Of a stretch of DNA of 64,000 bases, positions 9,457 to 18,980 are shown piece by piece. The translations under genes and the position numbers were made by a program. Numbering within the stretch: the first letter of the stretch is position 1; each line of letters opens with the position of its first letter. The notes under the pieces were generated by a model. The model was not told the origin of the DNA and did no database searches. It was given only the letters and a program-made list of their open reading frames with translations. Source of the stretch: Eubacterium sp. AM49-13BH (lineage in GTDB: Bacteria; Bacillota; Clostridia; Lachnospirales; Lachnospiraceae); assembly GCF_003464165.1 (NCBI RefSeq), contig NZ_QSEK01000015.1:1-64000 (forward strand), in the 5' to 3' direction.

Positions 9457-10637
9457 CTAGAAGGATTTCTTAAGCTTAGCTATGCATTCATCTACATCTG
9501 CCTTAGTGATTACAAGTGGTGGAACAAATCTTATAACATTAGTTCCTGCTGAGAACAGAATAAGTCCATTATCAAGTGCTCTCGCAATTACGTCCTTAGG
9601 ATTAACTGATAACTCAAGTCCCTGCATAAGACCCATTCCTCGTCTCTCGACAACAACGTCCATTGTCTCAACAAGCTCATCAAGCTTTTCTTCAAAGTAA
9701 GCAGATACTTCCCTGACATTATCTAATACATGCTGCTTCTCAAAAAGTTCGAACACCTTGGTTGCCGCTGCACATGCAAGTGGATTACCACCGTATGTTG
9801 TTCCATGGTCTCCTGGAACTAATGCCTTCGCAACTTCCTCTGTCGCTGCAAATGCACCTACAGGAACTCCACAGCCAAGAGCCTTGGCAACTGTAAGGAT
9901 ATCAGCTTAACGCCATACTGCTGGAATGCAAACATACTTCCTGTTCTTCCCATTCCGCACTGAATCTCATCAAGTATAAGAAGGATTCCCTTCTCATCAC
10001 ATAGCTTTCTTACACCTTCAATAAATTCTTTAGTAGCAGGATAAATTCCACCTTCACCCTGTACTGTCTCAAATATTATAGCACAAGTTTTATCATTAAC
10101 AAGTTCCTTTACACTGTCAAGGTCGTTATACTGTGCAAACTTAATTCCCGGTATCATAGGTCCAAATGCTTCCTGATAATGCTTATTACCAGTTACAGCA
10201 AGTGCTCCCATACTTCTTCCATGGAATGAATGCTGCATTGCAATTATCTCTGCATCAGCCTTTCCTTTCTTGACGTAATAATATTTCTTTGCAAGCTTGA
10301 CTGCACCTTCAATAGCCTCTGTACCGCTGTTAGTAAAGAATACTCTGTCCATTCCCGAAGCCTTTGTAAGTGCTGTTGCAGCCTCTACAGCCGGTTCATT
10401 ATAGAAATAATTAGATGTGTGTATAAGCTTATCAATCTGTGCCTTTAATGCATCATTATATTCCTTATTGTTATAACCAAGTGCAAATACTGCTATACCC
10501 GCTCCAAAATCAAGATATTCTTTACCATCTGTATCGTAAAGTCTTACTCCGTCACCCTTATCAAGTACTATCTGGTAACGGTTGTATGTATGAATCAGCT
10601 TCTCTTCTGCTGTTTCTATAATCTGCTGTGTATTCAT
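9457..10637 (-). CDS. argD: acetylornithine aminotransferase (frameshifted in this sequence)
   Basis: PLP-dependent class III aminotransferase that converts N-acetylglutamate semialdehyde to N-acetylornithine. The N-terminal part includes DFGAGIAVFALGYN, NSGTEAIEGAVKLAKK, SFHGRSMGAL and LDEIQCGMGRTG. Near 9904 one base is missing (AAGCTGAT instead of AAGCCTGAT). In the other frame the sequence continues with DILTVAKALGCGVPVG, which holds the expected PLP lysine, then GTTYGGNPLAC and the normal C-terminus. The joined length of about 394 residues is normal. It is the last gene of argC-argJ-argB-argD. Confidence 0.93.
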
Positions 10638-10723
10638 GATTACTCTCACTTTCCTATTCTTATGAGCACACATTTTCACATGAGCCAATATAATATTATA
10701 ACCTCAAAGCTTACGGTTCGCAA

Positions 10724-11629
10724 TTATTTATCTGAATCAAAGAATTTTTCTGCATCATCTGAAAGAATAGCTGTACCAACACCCTTGTTAGTAAATATTT
10801 CAAGAAGAAGGCAGTGTGGAATTCTTCCATCAAGAATATGTACTCTTGATACACCATGCTCAATAGCATCTATACAGTTATTAAGCTTAGGAAGCATACC
10901 TCCACCGATTGTTCCGCTCTCTAAAAGAGTTCTCGCCTCTGAAGTAGAAAGCTCAGATATAAGCGAATCCTTATCGTCAAAGTCCTTATATACACCTTCG
11001 ATATCTGTTAAGAATGCAAGCTTCTCAGCATTGACAGCTCTTGCAATTGCACATGCTGCGTCATCTGCATTAATATTGTATGCATGAAAATCATCATCAT
11101 ATCCGATAGGGCATATTACTGGGAGGAAATCGTCCTTAAGCAAGGATTCAATAAGTGTTGTGTCAACATCTGTCACTTCACCAACATATCCTATATCCTC
11201 ACCCTTAGAATACTTCTTCTCAACCTTTAACATGCCGCCATCCTTACCACTGATACCGCATGCCTTGACACCAAGCTGCTCAATCATTGAAACAAGGCTC
11301 TTATTAACCTTGTTAAGAACCATCTCGGCAATCTCCATTGTTGGCTCGTCTGTAACTCTTAAACCATTCTTGAATTCAGGTGTCATGCCTGACTTTTCAA
11401 CCCATTTGCTGATTTCCTTGCCACCGCCGTGAACGATGATTGGCTTAAAACCAACGAGTTTAAGAAGAACTACGTCCTGAATAACTTTTCTCTTAAGTTC
11501 TTCATCTACCATGGCACTTCCACCGTACTTAACCACAATTATCTTTCTGTTAAATTTCTGGATATAAGGAAGTGCCTCAACAAGCACCTGTGCCTTCATA
11601 AGTTCCTCTGTCATATCTTTTGCGCTCAT
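10724..11629 (-). CDS. argB: acetylglutamate kinase
   Basis: Amino acid kinase family enzyme phosphorylating N-acetyl-L-glutamate, step 2 of the cyclic arginine pathway. About 301 residues. Motifs are VVKYGGSAM near residue 30, [11 protein letters not shown] near residue 65, [12 protein letters not shown] and FLTDIEGVY in the C-lobe, and [11 protein letters not shown]. The ATG at 11629 is preceded by GGAG at good spacing; an upstream in-frame codon is less likely. An N-terminal extension of about 25 residues before the first strand ([20 protein letters not shown]) is typical of arginine-inhibited kinases, so feedback control by arginine is plausible. Confidence 0.96.
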   Translation of the reverse strand: MSAKDMTEELMKAQVLVEALPYIQKFNRKIIVVKYGGSAMVDEELKRKVIQDVVLLKLVGFKPIIVHGGGKEISKWVEKSGMTPEFKNGLRVTDEPTMEIAEMVLNKVNKSLVSMIEQLGVKACGISGKDGGMLKVEKKYSKGEDIGYVGEVTDVDTTLIESLLKDDFLPVICPIGYDDDFHAYNINADDAACAIARAVNAEKLAFLTDIEGVYKDFDDKDSLISELSTSEARTLLESGTIGGGMLPKLNNCIDAIEHGVSRVHILDGRIPHCLLLEIFTNKGVGTAILSDDAEKFFDSDK

Positions 11630-11685
11630 AATAATCTCCATTTCATATTTATTCAGATATATTTGCTTTAAAATGCTGTATAAGA

Positions 11686-12912
11686 TTAGCTTCTGTAATC
11701 AGCATTTATCTTGACATAATCAAATGTAAGGTCACAGCCCCATGCTGTAGCACTTGCATCCCCCTGCTTAACATCCGCAATAGCAATTACAGGATTCTGT
11801 GAAAGTATTTCCGTTGCTTTCTCCTCGCTGTAATCTGTAGCAGTTCCATCTTTAACAATCTGAAGCTCACCTGCTTCACTCTTAAAGAATATATCAACCT
11901 TTTCAGGGTCAAAATCAGCACCAGAATATCCCATTGCACAGAGGATTCTTCCCCAGTTGGCGTCATGTCCGAATATTGCTGCCTTGGTAAGACTTGAAGT
12001 AACAATTGACTTAGCGAGTGTCTTGGCTTCTGCCTTAGTTGTTGCGCCCTTTACCTGAACCTCGAAAAGACATGTGCAGCCTTCGCCGTCACCTGCAATC
12101 ATCTTGGAAAGCTCTGTAAATACATAGCTCAAGCCTTCATAGAAAGCATTATAATCAGCACCCTCTTCTGTAATCTTCTTGTTGCCAGCCATTCCGTTAG
12201 CAAGAACAAGGGCTGTATCATTAGTTGATGTATCTCCATCAACTGATATCATGTTAAATGAATCATCAACAATTGCGCTTGTCATCTTCTGAAGAAGTGC
12301 CTTGTCGATATCACAGTCTGTTGTTATGTAGCAGAGCATTGTTGCCATGTTAGGATGAATCATTCCTGCGCCCTTGCACATACCACCGATTGTTACCTTA
12401 GTACCTGCAACTTCTACTTCTACAGCAACCTGCTTGCTTCTTGTATCTGTAGTCATAATTGCCTCTGCTGCCTGTGTTCCTGCTTCTAATGAATCATCAA
12501 GCATTGGAGCAAGCTTTTCAATTCCTGCACATATTCTGTCAACAGGAAGCTGCATTCCGATAACACCTGTTGAACCGATAAGTACTGCATTCTCCGGTAC
12601 ATTAAGAACCTTTGCAACTGCCTTTGCCTCTTCTGCACATGCGTTATCTCCTTCAACGCCTGTACATGCGTTGGCAACACCGCTGTTTACAACTACAGCC
12701 TGTGCAAAGTCTTCATTATATACAATGTTTCTGTCCCATTTAACAGGAGCTGCAAATACTTTGTTAGTTGTAAATGTTCCTGCTGTAACACATGGCTTCT
12801 CGCTGTATACAAGTGCCATATCCTTCTTTCCGTTCTTATATTTAATCTGTGCTTCACATCCGGCAGCCTTGAATCCTTTAGCTGCTGTAACACCGCCTTT
12901 AATTATATTCAT
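11686..12912 (-). CDS. argJ: bifunctional ornithine acetyltransferase / N-acetylglutamate synthase
   Basis: A 408-residue ArgJ that moves acetyl from N-acetylornithine to glutamate, recycling the acetyl group; many family members also make N-acetylglutamate from acetyl-CoA. The self-cleavage site [14 protein letters not shown] is intact; family knowledge says cleavage before this Thr gives alpha and beta subunits and frees the nucleophile. A C-terminal [16 protein letters not shown] motif is present. No separate argA or argE gene is seen here, consistent with the acetyl-cycling route. It lies between argC and argB in the operon. Confidence 0.96.
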   Translation of the reverse strand: MNIIKGGVTAAKGFKAAGCEAQIKYKNGKKDMALVYSEKPCVTAGTFTTNKVFAAPVKWDRNIVYNEDFAQAVVVNSGVANACTGVEGDNACAEEAKAVAKVLNVPENAVLIGSTGVIGMQLPVDRICAGIEKLAPMLDDSLEAGTQAAEAIMTTDTRSKQVAVEVEVAGTKVTIGGMCKGAGMIHPNMATMLCYITTDCDIDKALLQKMTSAIVDDSFNMISVDGDTSTNDTALVLANGMAGNKKITEEGADYNAFYEGLSYVFTELSKMIAGDGEGCTCLFEVQVKGATTKAEAKTLAKSIVTSSLTKAAIFGHDANWGRILCAMGYSGADFDPEKVDIFFKSEAGELQIVKDGTATDYSEEKATEILSQNPVIAIADVKQGDASATAWGCDLTFDYVKINADYRS

Positions 12913-12935
12913 AACATCCTCCTATTGTACATTTA

Positions 12936-13982
12936 TTATGGAAACATTGGTGCAAGCTGTAATCCCTCATTCTCTGGAAGTCCAAAGAGAAGGTTCATAT
13001 TCTGTACTGCCTGACCTGCTGCACCCTTAACAAGATTATCTAACGCACCCATCATTATAAGTCTGTTAGTTCTTGGCTCAATCTTAAATCCTATATCAAC
13101 AAAGTTGCTTCCCTCAACCCAGCGTGTTTCAGGGCATACATCTTTAGGAAGTACTCTTACGAAATACTCCTTATCATAGTACTTGTCATATGCTGCCTTA
13201 ACATCTTCGTATGTAACATCTTTGGCAAGGTTGGCGTATGCTGTTACAAGAATTCCTCTGTTCATTGGAACCAAATGTGGCGTGAAGATAAGCTTTAAAT
13301 CATCTCTTCCACATGCATAACCTAACTGTTCCTCAATCTCAGGTGTATGTCTGTGAGTTCCTACGCCATATGCCTTCATGCTTTCATTAACTTCGCAGAA
13401 AAGGTTGGCAACCTTAGCGCCACGTCCTGCACCTGAAGTTCCACTCTTAGCATCAATTATAATTGTATCCGGATTGATTATTCCTTCCTTAACCATTGGG
13501 TAAAGTGTAAGAATTGATGTTGTTGTATAACAGCCCGGGTTAGCAATGATTCTTGTATCTTTGCTTACCTTGTCTCTGTTAATCTCACATAAGCCATAAA
13601 CAGCTTCATCAATATACTGTGGTGCTTTATGCTCAAGCTTATACCACTGCTCATATACATTAACATCTTTAAGTCTGAAATCAGCACTCAGATCAATAAT
13701 CTTAGTCTTTGAAAGAATTTCGTCATTAACAAGTGATGCACATAAGCCCTGTGGTGTTGCTGTAAATATAACATCAACCTCGTTAGCAAGCTGCTCCATA
13801 TTGTCGTCCATACATTTTGCATCTACAAGCTTAAACATGTTTCTATATACATCTGAATAATTCTGATCTATGTAACTTCTCGAACCGAGCCATACAATCT
13901 CTGCATCCTTATGTCCTAATAATAATCTGACAAGCTCGTTACCTGCGTAACCTGTCGCACCGATAATACCTACTTTAATCAT
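12936..13982 (-). CDS. argC: N-acetyl-gamma-glutamyl-phosphate reductase
   Basis: NADPH-dependent reductase for step 3 of arginine synthesis, about 348 residues. It has the N-terminal dinucleotide fold VGIIGATGYAGNELVRLL, the catalytic cysteine in ANPGCYTTTSIL, and the C-terminal GTHRHTPEIEEQL region. The ATG at 13982 follows AAGGAGGAGTT. The frame stays open upstream, but those codons are the promoter region and have no ribosome site. It is the first gene of argCJBD, divergent from argG across about 286 bases. Confidence 0.96.
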   Translation of the reverse strand: MIKVGIIGATGYAGNELVRLLLGHKDAEIVWLGSRSYIDQNYSDVYRNMFKLVDAKCMDDNMEQLANEVDVIFTATPQGLCASLVNDEILSKTKIIDLSADFRLKDVNVYEQWYKLEHKAPQYIDEAVYGLCEINRDKVSKDTRIIANPGCYTTTSILTLYPMVKEGIINPDTIIIDAKSGTSGAGRGAKVANLFCEVNESMKAYGVGTHRHTPEIEEQLGYACGRDDLKLIFTPHLVPMNRGILVTAYANLAKDVTYEDVKAAYDKYYDKEYFVRVLPKDVCPETRWVEGSNFVDIGFKIEPRTNRLIMMGALDNLVKGAAGQAVQNMNLLFGLPENEGLQLAPMFP

Positions 13983-14019
13983 AACTCCTCCTTGTGGCTC
14001 TCTCTTTTGCGAAGCAAAA

Positions 14020-14170
14020 TGCATATATTCAACATTTATGCATAAAATAACGCAAAATGTAAATTGATAACCTACATTATAGCAACTTTTTTTCTTATGT
14101 AAAGGATATTTTGAAGAAAATTTATATTTATACATTTTTAATGCATAATCATGTATAATATGCATAATTT
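14020..14170. promoter_or_regulatory. candidate ArgR/AhrC operator region between argC and argG
   Basis: The divergent arginine promoter region holds several A/T-rich palindromic sites built on TGCATAA and TGTATAA. Examples are TGCATAATCATGTA (14143), TGTATAATATGCAT (14154) and ATGCAT pairs around 14020-14044. They resemble ARG boxes of Gram-positive bacteria (two half-sites around TGAATAA/TGCATAA). No argR gene is in the window. The regulatory role is inferred from position and pattern. Confidence 0.5.
14076..14103 (-). promoter_or_regulatory. predicted argC promoter
   Basis: Reading the minus strand, TTTACA (14103-14098) and TATAAT (14081-14076) are separated by 16 bases, giving a sigma-A type promoter about 95 bases upstream of the argC start. 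The ARG-box-like sites lie on both sides of it. Confidence 0.55.
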
Positions 14171-14174
14171 GTTG

Positions 14175-14203
14175 TTGCATTTTTAAATAAAGTAGTTTAT
14201 TAT
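14175..14203 (+). promoter_or_regulatory. predicted argG promoter
   Basis: TTGCAT (14175-14180) and TATTAT (14198-14203) are 17 bases apart and about 65 bases upstream of the argG start codon. ARG-box-like sites lie just upstream. Confidence 0.5.
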
Positions 14204-14268
14204 AATCTGCAGGTGCATAGCATATGTGTTTTACTATGTAAACTTAATAATATACGGAGGAATATATA

Positions 14269-15495
14269 ATGAAAGAAAAAGTTATTCTTGCTTATTCTGG
14301 CGGACTTGACACAACTGCCATCATCCCTTGGTTAAAGGAAACATACAACTATGATGTTGTCTGCGTATGTGCAGACTGTGGTCAGGAAGAGGAGTTGGAC
14401 GGACTTGAGCAGAGAGCTCTCTCATGTGGTGCTGCTAAGTTATATATAGAAGATATCACTGATGAGTTCTGCGACAACTACATTGTTCCATGTGTTCAGG
14501 CACACGCTGTTTATGAAAATAAATATTTACTTGGTACATCAATGGCAAGACCTCTTATTGCTAAGAGACTTGTTGAGATTGCCCGTAAGGAAGGTGCTGT
14601 TGCTATCTGCCACGGTGCTACTGGTAAGGGTAATGACCAGATCAGATTCGAGCTTACAATCAAGGCTTTAGCTCCAGATATCAAGATTATCGCTCCTTGG
14701 AGAGATTCTAACTGGAAGCTTCAGTCTCGTGAAGATGAGATTGAATACTGCAGACAGCATGGTATTCATCTTCCATTCAGCACAGACTGCAGCTACAGCC
14801 GTGACCGTAACATCTGGCATATCAGCCATGAAGGTCTTGAGCTTGAAGATCCAGCTAACGAGCCTAACTACAAGCATTTATTAGTTCTTGGATGCACTCC
14901 TGAGGAAGCTCCAGATGAACCAGAATATGTTACTATGACATTTGAAAAAGGTGTTCCAAAGTCAGTTAATGGCAAGGCTATGAAGGTTTCTGATATTATC
15001 AGAGAGCTTAACAGACTTGGTGCCAAGCATGGTATCGGTATCATTGATATCGTTGAGAACCGTGTTGTTGGTATGAAGTCCCGTGGTGTATATGAGACTC
15101 CTGGTGGAACTATTCTTTACGAAGCACATCAGCAGCTTGAGGAATTAGTTCTCGACAGAGATACAACAACATTCAAGATGGACGTTGGAAACAAGTTTGC
15201 ACAGGTTGTTTACGAAGGAAAGTGGGAGACACCTCTTCGTGAAGCACTTCAGGCATTCGTTGAGAAGACTCAGGAATATGTAACAGGTGAAGTTAAGTTC
15301 AGACTTTACAAGGGTAACATCATCAAGGCTGGAACAACATCTCCATATTCACTTTACAATGAGTCAATTGCTTCATTCAAGACAGGTGATATGTATGATC
15401 ATCATGATGCTGACGGATTCATCAACCTCTTCGGTCTTTCACTTAAGGTAAGAGCTATGAAGAAGCTTGAGAACGAGAAGAAGAACAATAAGTAA
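14269..15495 (+). CDS. argG: argininosuccinate synthase
   Basis: ATP-dependent ligase joining citrulline and aspartate, the penultimate step of arginine synthesis. 408 residues, normal for the family. The ATP PP-loop AYSGGLDTT is at residues 8-16. Also visible are [26 protein letters not shown] (citrulline and aspartate binding), PWRDSNW and the C-terminal [13 protein letters not shown]. It starts behind ACGGAGG. It is transcribed away from argCJBD and ends in a strong terminator 20 bases after its stop. No argH follows here. Confidence 0.97.
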   Translation: MKEKVILAYSGGLDTTAIIPWLKETYNYDVVCVCADCGQEEELDGLEQRALSCGAAKLYIEDITDEFCDNYIVPCVQAHAVYENKYLLGTSMARPLIAKRLVEIARKEGAVAICHGATGKGNDQIRFELTIKALAPDIKIIAPWRDSNWKLQSREDEIEYCRQHGIHLPFSTDCSYSRDRNIWHISHEGLELEDPANEPNYKHLLVLGCTPEEAPDEPEYVTMTFEKGVPKSVNGKAMKVSDIIRELNRLGAKHGIGIIDIVENRVVGMKSRGVYETPGGTILYEAHQQLEELVLDRDTTTFKMDVGNKFAQVVYEGKWETPLREALQAFVEKTQEYVTGEVKFRLYKGNIIKAGTTSPYSLYNESIASFKTGDMYDHHDADGFINLFGLSLKVRAMKKLENEKKNNK

Positions 15496-15514
15496 TTAAA
15501 GAATATAACAAAAA

Positions 15515-15549
15515 CATCCCCGGCATGGTTATTAATCATGCCGGGGATG
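15515..15549 (+). terminator. rho-independent terminator after argG
   Basis: A 13-bp GC-rich perfect stem (CATCCCCGGCATG paired with its complement) with a 9-base loop, followed by TTGCTTTTATA. It lies 20 bases past the argG stop. Confidence 0.9.
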
Positions 15550-15822
15550 TTGCTTTTATAATCCATTATGATTTCCTATCAATTCATAAAAAATTCCCCG
15601 CTTATATGTTAATTTTGCAGCTTTTCCTATTCAATCTTATATAGAAAACTATTTTTTGACTGAATATTCCTATAGCGCTACTGATTTTTCTGACTTTATA
15701 GGTTAGTTTATTAACTATCATTATAGTCTCATGTGTTTTCGACCTATAAGACTTTCAAATATTCGACTACCTATAGGTATCATGTTGTCCAGATTAATTA
15801 TATATCATGATAATCTGGCTGA
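15550..15822. other. gene-free AT-rich spacer with short inverted repeats
   Basis: No credible coding sequence. Short inverted repeats are present: TTATAGGT near 15702 with ACCTATAA near 15751, and ACCTATAGGT near 15770. The reading frame that runs through 15731-16114 has no ribosome site and crosses the repeat array, so it is not called. Confidence 0.5.
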
Positions 15823-16046
15823 TTGGACTTTTTCTCTGCTTTCTCATATGCTAATGTCCAATAACTTATTAACTACAAGGCGGATTGGACACTACAAGCA
15901 GCTTATTCAGCAAAAAGTCCAATCTTTCCAGATTTCACAACAATTCTGGACCTTTTACCTCATTCTCTTGCTTGTAAGGTCCAATCCTCCACACTTTCTC
16001 ACTCAATTTGGACTTCCACATGCCTCTTCACCACCACAGCGTCCAA
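15823..16046. repeat. 62-bp period non-coding tandem array, copy A (4 units)
   Basis: Four units, each TTGGAC-N27-GTCCAA followed by about 23 bases. TTGGAC (or CTGGAC) starts at 15823, 15885, 15946 and 16008; GTCCAA starts at 15856, 15917, 15979 and 16041. Spacing is 62, 61 and 62 bases, while the sequence between the boxes has drifted. Each unit can form a 6-bp stem, and the boxes extend to GATTGGAC and GTCCAATC in several units. A period of 62 is not a multiple of three, which argues against coding. The same unit recurs at 18521-18880. Confidence 0.85.
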
Positions 16047-16105
16047 TCCGCCACCACAGCTCCACCACATATTACACTCCACCTGCCAATCCACCGCACA
16101 AAAGT

Positions 16106-16298
16106 CTTCCGTGAGAATGAAGTCAGGCGACTATACAACTCGTTTTCAAGCCGTTGCGAAGACGCCGGCATTTAGTAAGCTGGGACAGTTGGCTTAAAGC
16201 CAACAAATCCCAGCGAACTTAGTAGCGCTGCGTCATAGAACGAGCGCAAGCGTGTTTGAAAACGAGCTGCATAGCCGCCTGACTTCCATTCCCGGAAG
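16106..16298 (-). repeat. 193-bp imperfect palindrome, MITE-like or structured RNA
   Basis: Long inverted repeat with outer arms of about 44 bases (16106-16149 and 16255-16298), starting CTTCCG and ending CGGAAG. The three substitutions inside the core of the arms are all A/G on the left arm against C on the right. On the minus-strand RNA they become G-U pairs, so the stem stays closed on that strand only. Inside is a nested hairpin (GCTGGGA 16179 with TCCCAGC 16208, enclosing GTTGGC with GCCAAC). It begins four bases after the AI-2E permease stop. It may be a miniature mobile element or a 3' RNA element. Confidence 0.7.
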
Positions 16299-16301
16299 GC
16301 A

Positions 16302-17474
16302 TCACCCCTTAAACTTTCCCTTATCAATCTCCTTCTCTTCCACTTTCCTGTTGACATATGTCCGAAGCAGCGCATAACACACTGAGCTGATTGGAATAAA
16401 TGTAAGCATACCCATTATACCAAACAGATTGCCACCGATTGTAACAGCAACAAGCACCCATATTCCCGGCAGTCCAACTGAACTTCCGACAACATGAGGA
16501 TATATAAGATTTCCTTCAATCTGTTGTAATATAAGGAATACTCCCACAAATATAAGTGCCTTTAACGGGCTTGTCATCATTATAAGAATCACACCGACTA
16601 TACATCCGATAAATGCACCGACAATCGGAATAAGTGCAGTAACCGCAATAATAATTCCTATAAGAAGTGCATAAGGCATTCTCAATATAGACAATGTAAT
16701 AACAAACATCGTTCCAAGAATACATGCTTCAAGGCATTGTCCTGACAGGAAATTAGAGAATGTAGTGTTGGTAAGTCTTAACACTTCAATAATTTTATCT
16801 GCCCTGTTCTCAGGCATGCACACATACATAAGCTTCTTGCATTGCGCTGTAAGCCTCTCTTTCTGAAACAGCACATACACAGAAAAGACAAATCCAATAA
16901 AGAAATTAGTGACTCCTGAGAAAAATCCGCTTATTGCACCAATTCCTCCATTGATAATTCCTTTAGTTCCTATTGAAAGGAAATTCATAACATTTGAAAG
17001 AACAGAATCCCAGTTGATTGATATGCTGCTTAACTTTTCCTCATACTCAGGATATGCAGACAGCTTGACCTGCAGCCAGTTGATAAGATTATTAACTGCT
17101 GTCGGCACCTGTCCTATAAGGTCAGCTATTGTGTTCACCAGTTCAGGCACAACCACAAAAAGTACACCTGCAATAATAGCCAGTATCAAAATCAATGTAA
17201 GCATATAAGCAAGCACTCTTATAAGTCTGGGATGCTTCTTCTTACAACGCTTGTCAAACAGCCTGTTAAGTCCTTTTTCAATTGCTTTCATAGGTACATT
17301 GAATACAAATGCGATGACCGCGCCAATTATAAATGGCATTACAAGTCCTGCAAGATATGATATAGAATCAAGAATTCCAGTCACATTGTTAAGGGCAAGA
17401 TATATTACAATTAGCACTGCACCTATCGTAATTCCCTTAACAACCTGACTGTCTTTAAAATGTCCTTTGTTCAT
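16302..17474 (-). CDS. AI-2E family transporter (YdiK/PerM type)
   Basis: A 390-residue polytopic membrane protein of the AI-2E/PerM permease family. There are two hydrophobic segments near the N-terminus, a central soluble domain (about residues 100-190), and further helices with the family core PIVGAFIGCIVGVILIM and the C-terminal GSSVGLPGIWVLVAVTIGG. The family includes autoinducer-2 exporters and Na+/H+ antiporters, so the substrate is uncertain. It starts with an ATG behind GGAGGGG. Its 3' end touches the 193-bp palindrome. Confidence 0.88.
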   Translation of the reverse strand: MNKGHFKDSQVVKGITIGAVLIVIYLALNNVTGILDSISYLAGLVMPFIIGAVIAFVFNVPMKAIEKGLNRLFDKRCKKKHPRLIRVLAYMLTLILILAIIAGVLFVVVPELVNTIADLIGQVPTAVNNLINWLQVKLSAYPEYEEKLSSISINWDSVLSNVMNFLSIGTKGIINGGIGAISGFFSGVTNFFIGFVFSVYVLFQKERLTAQCKKLMYVCMPENRADKIIEVLRLTNTTFSNFLSGQCLEACILGTMFVITLSILRMPYALLIGIIIAVTALIPIVGAFIGCIVGVILIMMTSPLKALIFVGVFLILQQIEGNLIYPHVVGSSVGLPGIWVLVAVTIGGNLFGIMGMLTFIPISSVCYALLRTYVNRKVEEKEIDKGKFKG

Positions 17475-17565
17475 ACAACCCCTCCACTCTTTAAAGTTAC
17501 TTCTAATATACTATACAGAAGTCCGGGATTCAAACATATTATATAAATTTAAGAATTGTAAAATG

Positions 17566-18165
17566 TTAGTTATACTGTGCATCAACCATACTCATCATCA
17601 TTCGCATATTGAATGCTCCCATGAATTTCACTGATGGAAGATATACAAAATGCTTCTTCTGTATTACACAGTCATCCTCATATTCATCATCATACACTTC
17701 AAGTCTCATAACTTCATTAACAAACTGTCCCTTACCCGGTTCGACATTGAATGAACCCTCAATAAATGGTGCGAAGCAGTCACGCTCGCCACCCTGGTCA
17801 GGGTCATATGCAATAAATGTATGAATCATACTCTCATACTTTGTAATAAATAATCCATTATCTGCACCGCTTTCCTTTAGTGCATTTCTGTAATTGTCCA
17901 TCTCCTCTTCATACACTGCTGACTGCTTATTAATAATCTCTTCTAACTCACCCGCAGTCATAGGAATATTTTCTGCAAAGAAAAATGCGAGTGGCTGGAT
18001 GCTTCCATATAATAAAAAGCAGCTCATGTCCGAATTAAGAGTCTGTGATACCTCAAGCTTATCAGTGTCACCCATATACATAAGAACTGCAAAATTGCCC
18101 TTAGAAGTAAACTCCTTAAGCATATTAATAGCTGCCTTTAATTCTGTTCTCGAAAAATGTCTCAT
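17566..18165 (-). CDS. hypothetical protein, acidic, about 199 residues
   Basis: Not recognised. A soluble, acidic protein without signal peptide or membrane segment. It starts MRHFSRTELKAAINMLKEF behind AAGGAATTAG, has a central helical stretch (TAGELEEIINKQ to NYRNALKES) and ends in a Met-rich tail (NMRMMMSMVDAQYN). The stop is about 90 bases upstream of the AI-2E permease start on the same strand. Coding is supported by a proper ribosome site and by length. No catalytic motif was found. Confidence 0.7.
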   Translation of the reverse strand: MRHFSRTELKAAINMLKEFTSKGNFAVLMYMGDTDKLEVSQTLNSDMSCFLLYGSIQPLAFFFAENIPMTAGELEEIINKQSAVYEEEMDNYRNALKESGADNGLFITKYESMIHTFIAYDPDQGGERDCFAPFIEGSFNVEPGKGQFVNEVMRLEVYDDEYEDDCVIQKKHFVYLPSVKFMGAFNMRMMMSMVDAQYN

Positions 18166-18236
18166 AATATCTAATTCCTTTTCATTTAACTATCGTTGAT
18201 TATATCACCTATGACTGATATTTTCACTTCCAAATT

Positions 18237-18534
18237 TTACTTTTCAGAAATTTTTCTCTTTCTGTCAGCAATAATAACTATCACAGAAACAAGTGTTGCT
18301 GCAGCAATTATTGAAACATACATTACCGCTTTCCGCATCACTGCTCTGTGCTATGCTAGATGTAGAACTCATAGTTGTCGGCTGCTCTGTCGATGGCTGA
18401 TATGGATTCGTTGTATACGGTCCACTTATATTAAGATGTGCATTAAGAATATTTCTTACTTCCTTCATTCCAGCTTCAAGCGTGCCAGTCTTTTTATTCA
18501 TATTTTGTGGGTTCATCTTTTTGGACCATTTCAT
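18237..18534 (-). pseudogene. fragment of a C-terminally membrane-anchored protein, frameshifted
   Basis: The first part (to about 18340) reads KTGTLEAGMKEVRNILN followed by a Ser/Thr/Pro-rich stretch (NPYQPSTEQPTTMSSTSS). One base of shift then opens a frame with AVMRKAVMYVSIIAAATLVS, i.e. a membrane helix, then a basic tail DRKRKISEK ending at 18237. That is the layout of a linker plus C-terminal anchor. The 5' end runs straight into the 62-bp repeat array with no good ribosome site, so the gene appears truncated as well as frameshifted. The identity of the original protein is unknown. Confidence 0.45.
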
Positions 18535-18880
18535 GTCATTTCTCTGCTTTAACGTCCAATCCTAGATTCCTCGACTCCCATTTTGGACTTCCTCATGCCT
18601 TCCCGCTACTCTAACGTCCAATCCGACACGCCTCGACTCCCATTTTGGACTTCAACATGCCTTCCCGCTGCTTTAACGTCCAATCCGCCTCGCCTTGGCT
18701 TCCTTTTTGGACTTCAACCCGCCTTTCCGCTGCTTTAACGTCCAATCTGCCACTCCTTGGCTTCCTTTTTGGACTTCAACATGCCTTCCCGCTATTCTAA
18801 CGTCCAATCCGACACTCTCCAACTCCCATTTTGGACTTCAACATACCTTCTCTCCGCTTTAACGTCCAATCCGACACCAT
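18521..18880. repeat. 62-bp period non-coding tandem array, copy B (6 units)
   Basis: Six units with TTGGAC starting at 18521, 18583, 18645, 18707, 18769 and 18831 and GTCCAA starting at 18554, 18616, 18678, 18740, 18802 and 18864. The period is exactly 62 bases every time and the box-to-box distance is exactly 33. Conserved inner words are TTCAACATGCCTTCCCGCT and GCTTTAAC. The between-unit part falls into two types (CTCGACTCCCA or CTTGGCTTCC). Spacing is stricter than sequence. It lies between the P-II operon terminator and the anchored-protein fragment. Confidence 0.9.
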
Positions 18881-18911
18881 GAAAAACATAACATCCGGCA
18901 CACAAGAAAAC

Positions 18912-18946
18912 GGCAGCCGCCCTGTTAATCAAACAGGACGGCTGCC
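18912..18946 (-). terminator. terminator after the P-II gene
   Basis: GGCAGCCG and CCTGTT pair with AACAGG and CGGCTGCC across one mismatch, with a 5-base loop. On the minus strand it is followed by GTTTTCTTG. It lies about 35 bases past the P-II stop. Confidence 0.9.
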
Positions 18947-18980
18947 TCTATAAAAAGATTAGGAAAGTAAGAAAGCTTTA

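Noticed and set aside
11010..13030. Long opposite-strand frames within argB, argJ and argC
   Set aside because: They are antisense shadows of well-supported arginine genes and lack ribosome sites or domain motifs.
15731..16114. Plus-strand reading frame of 127 codons through the repeat array
   Set aside because: No ribosome site, odd composition, and it crosses tandem units of 62 bases that shift frame each time, so it is a chance frame.
16172..16375. Minus-strand frame of 67 codons over the palindrome and the end of the AI-2E gene
   Set aside because: It overlaps a convincing gene in another frame and an inverted repeat; no start signal.
18521..18880. CRISPR array
   Set aside because: The period is regular, but there is no identical repeat alternating with unique spacers; the between-box parts are also similar between units, and no cas genes are in the window.
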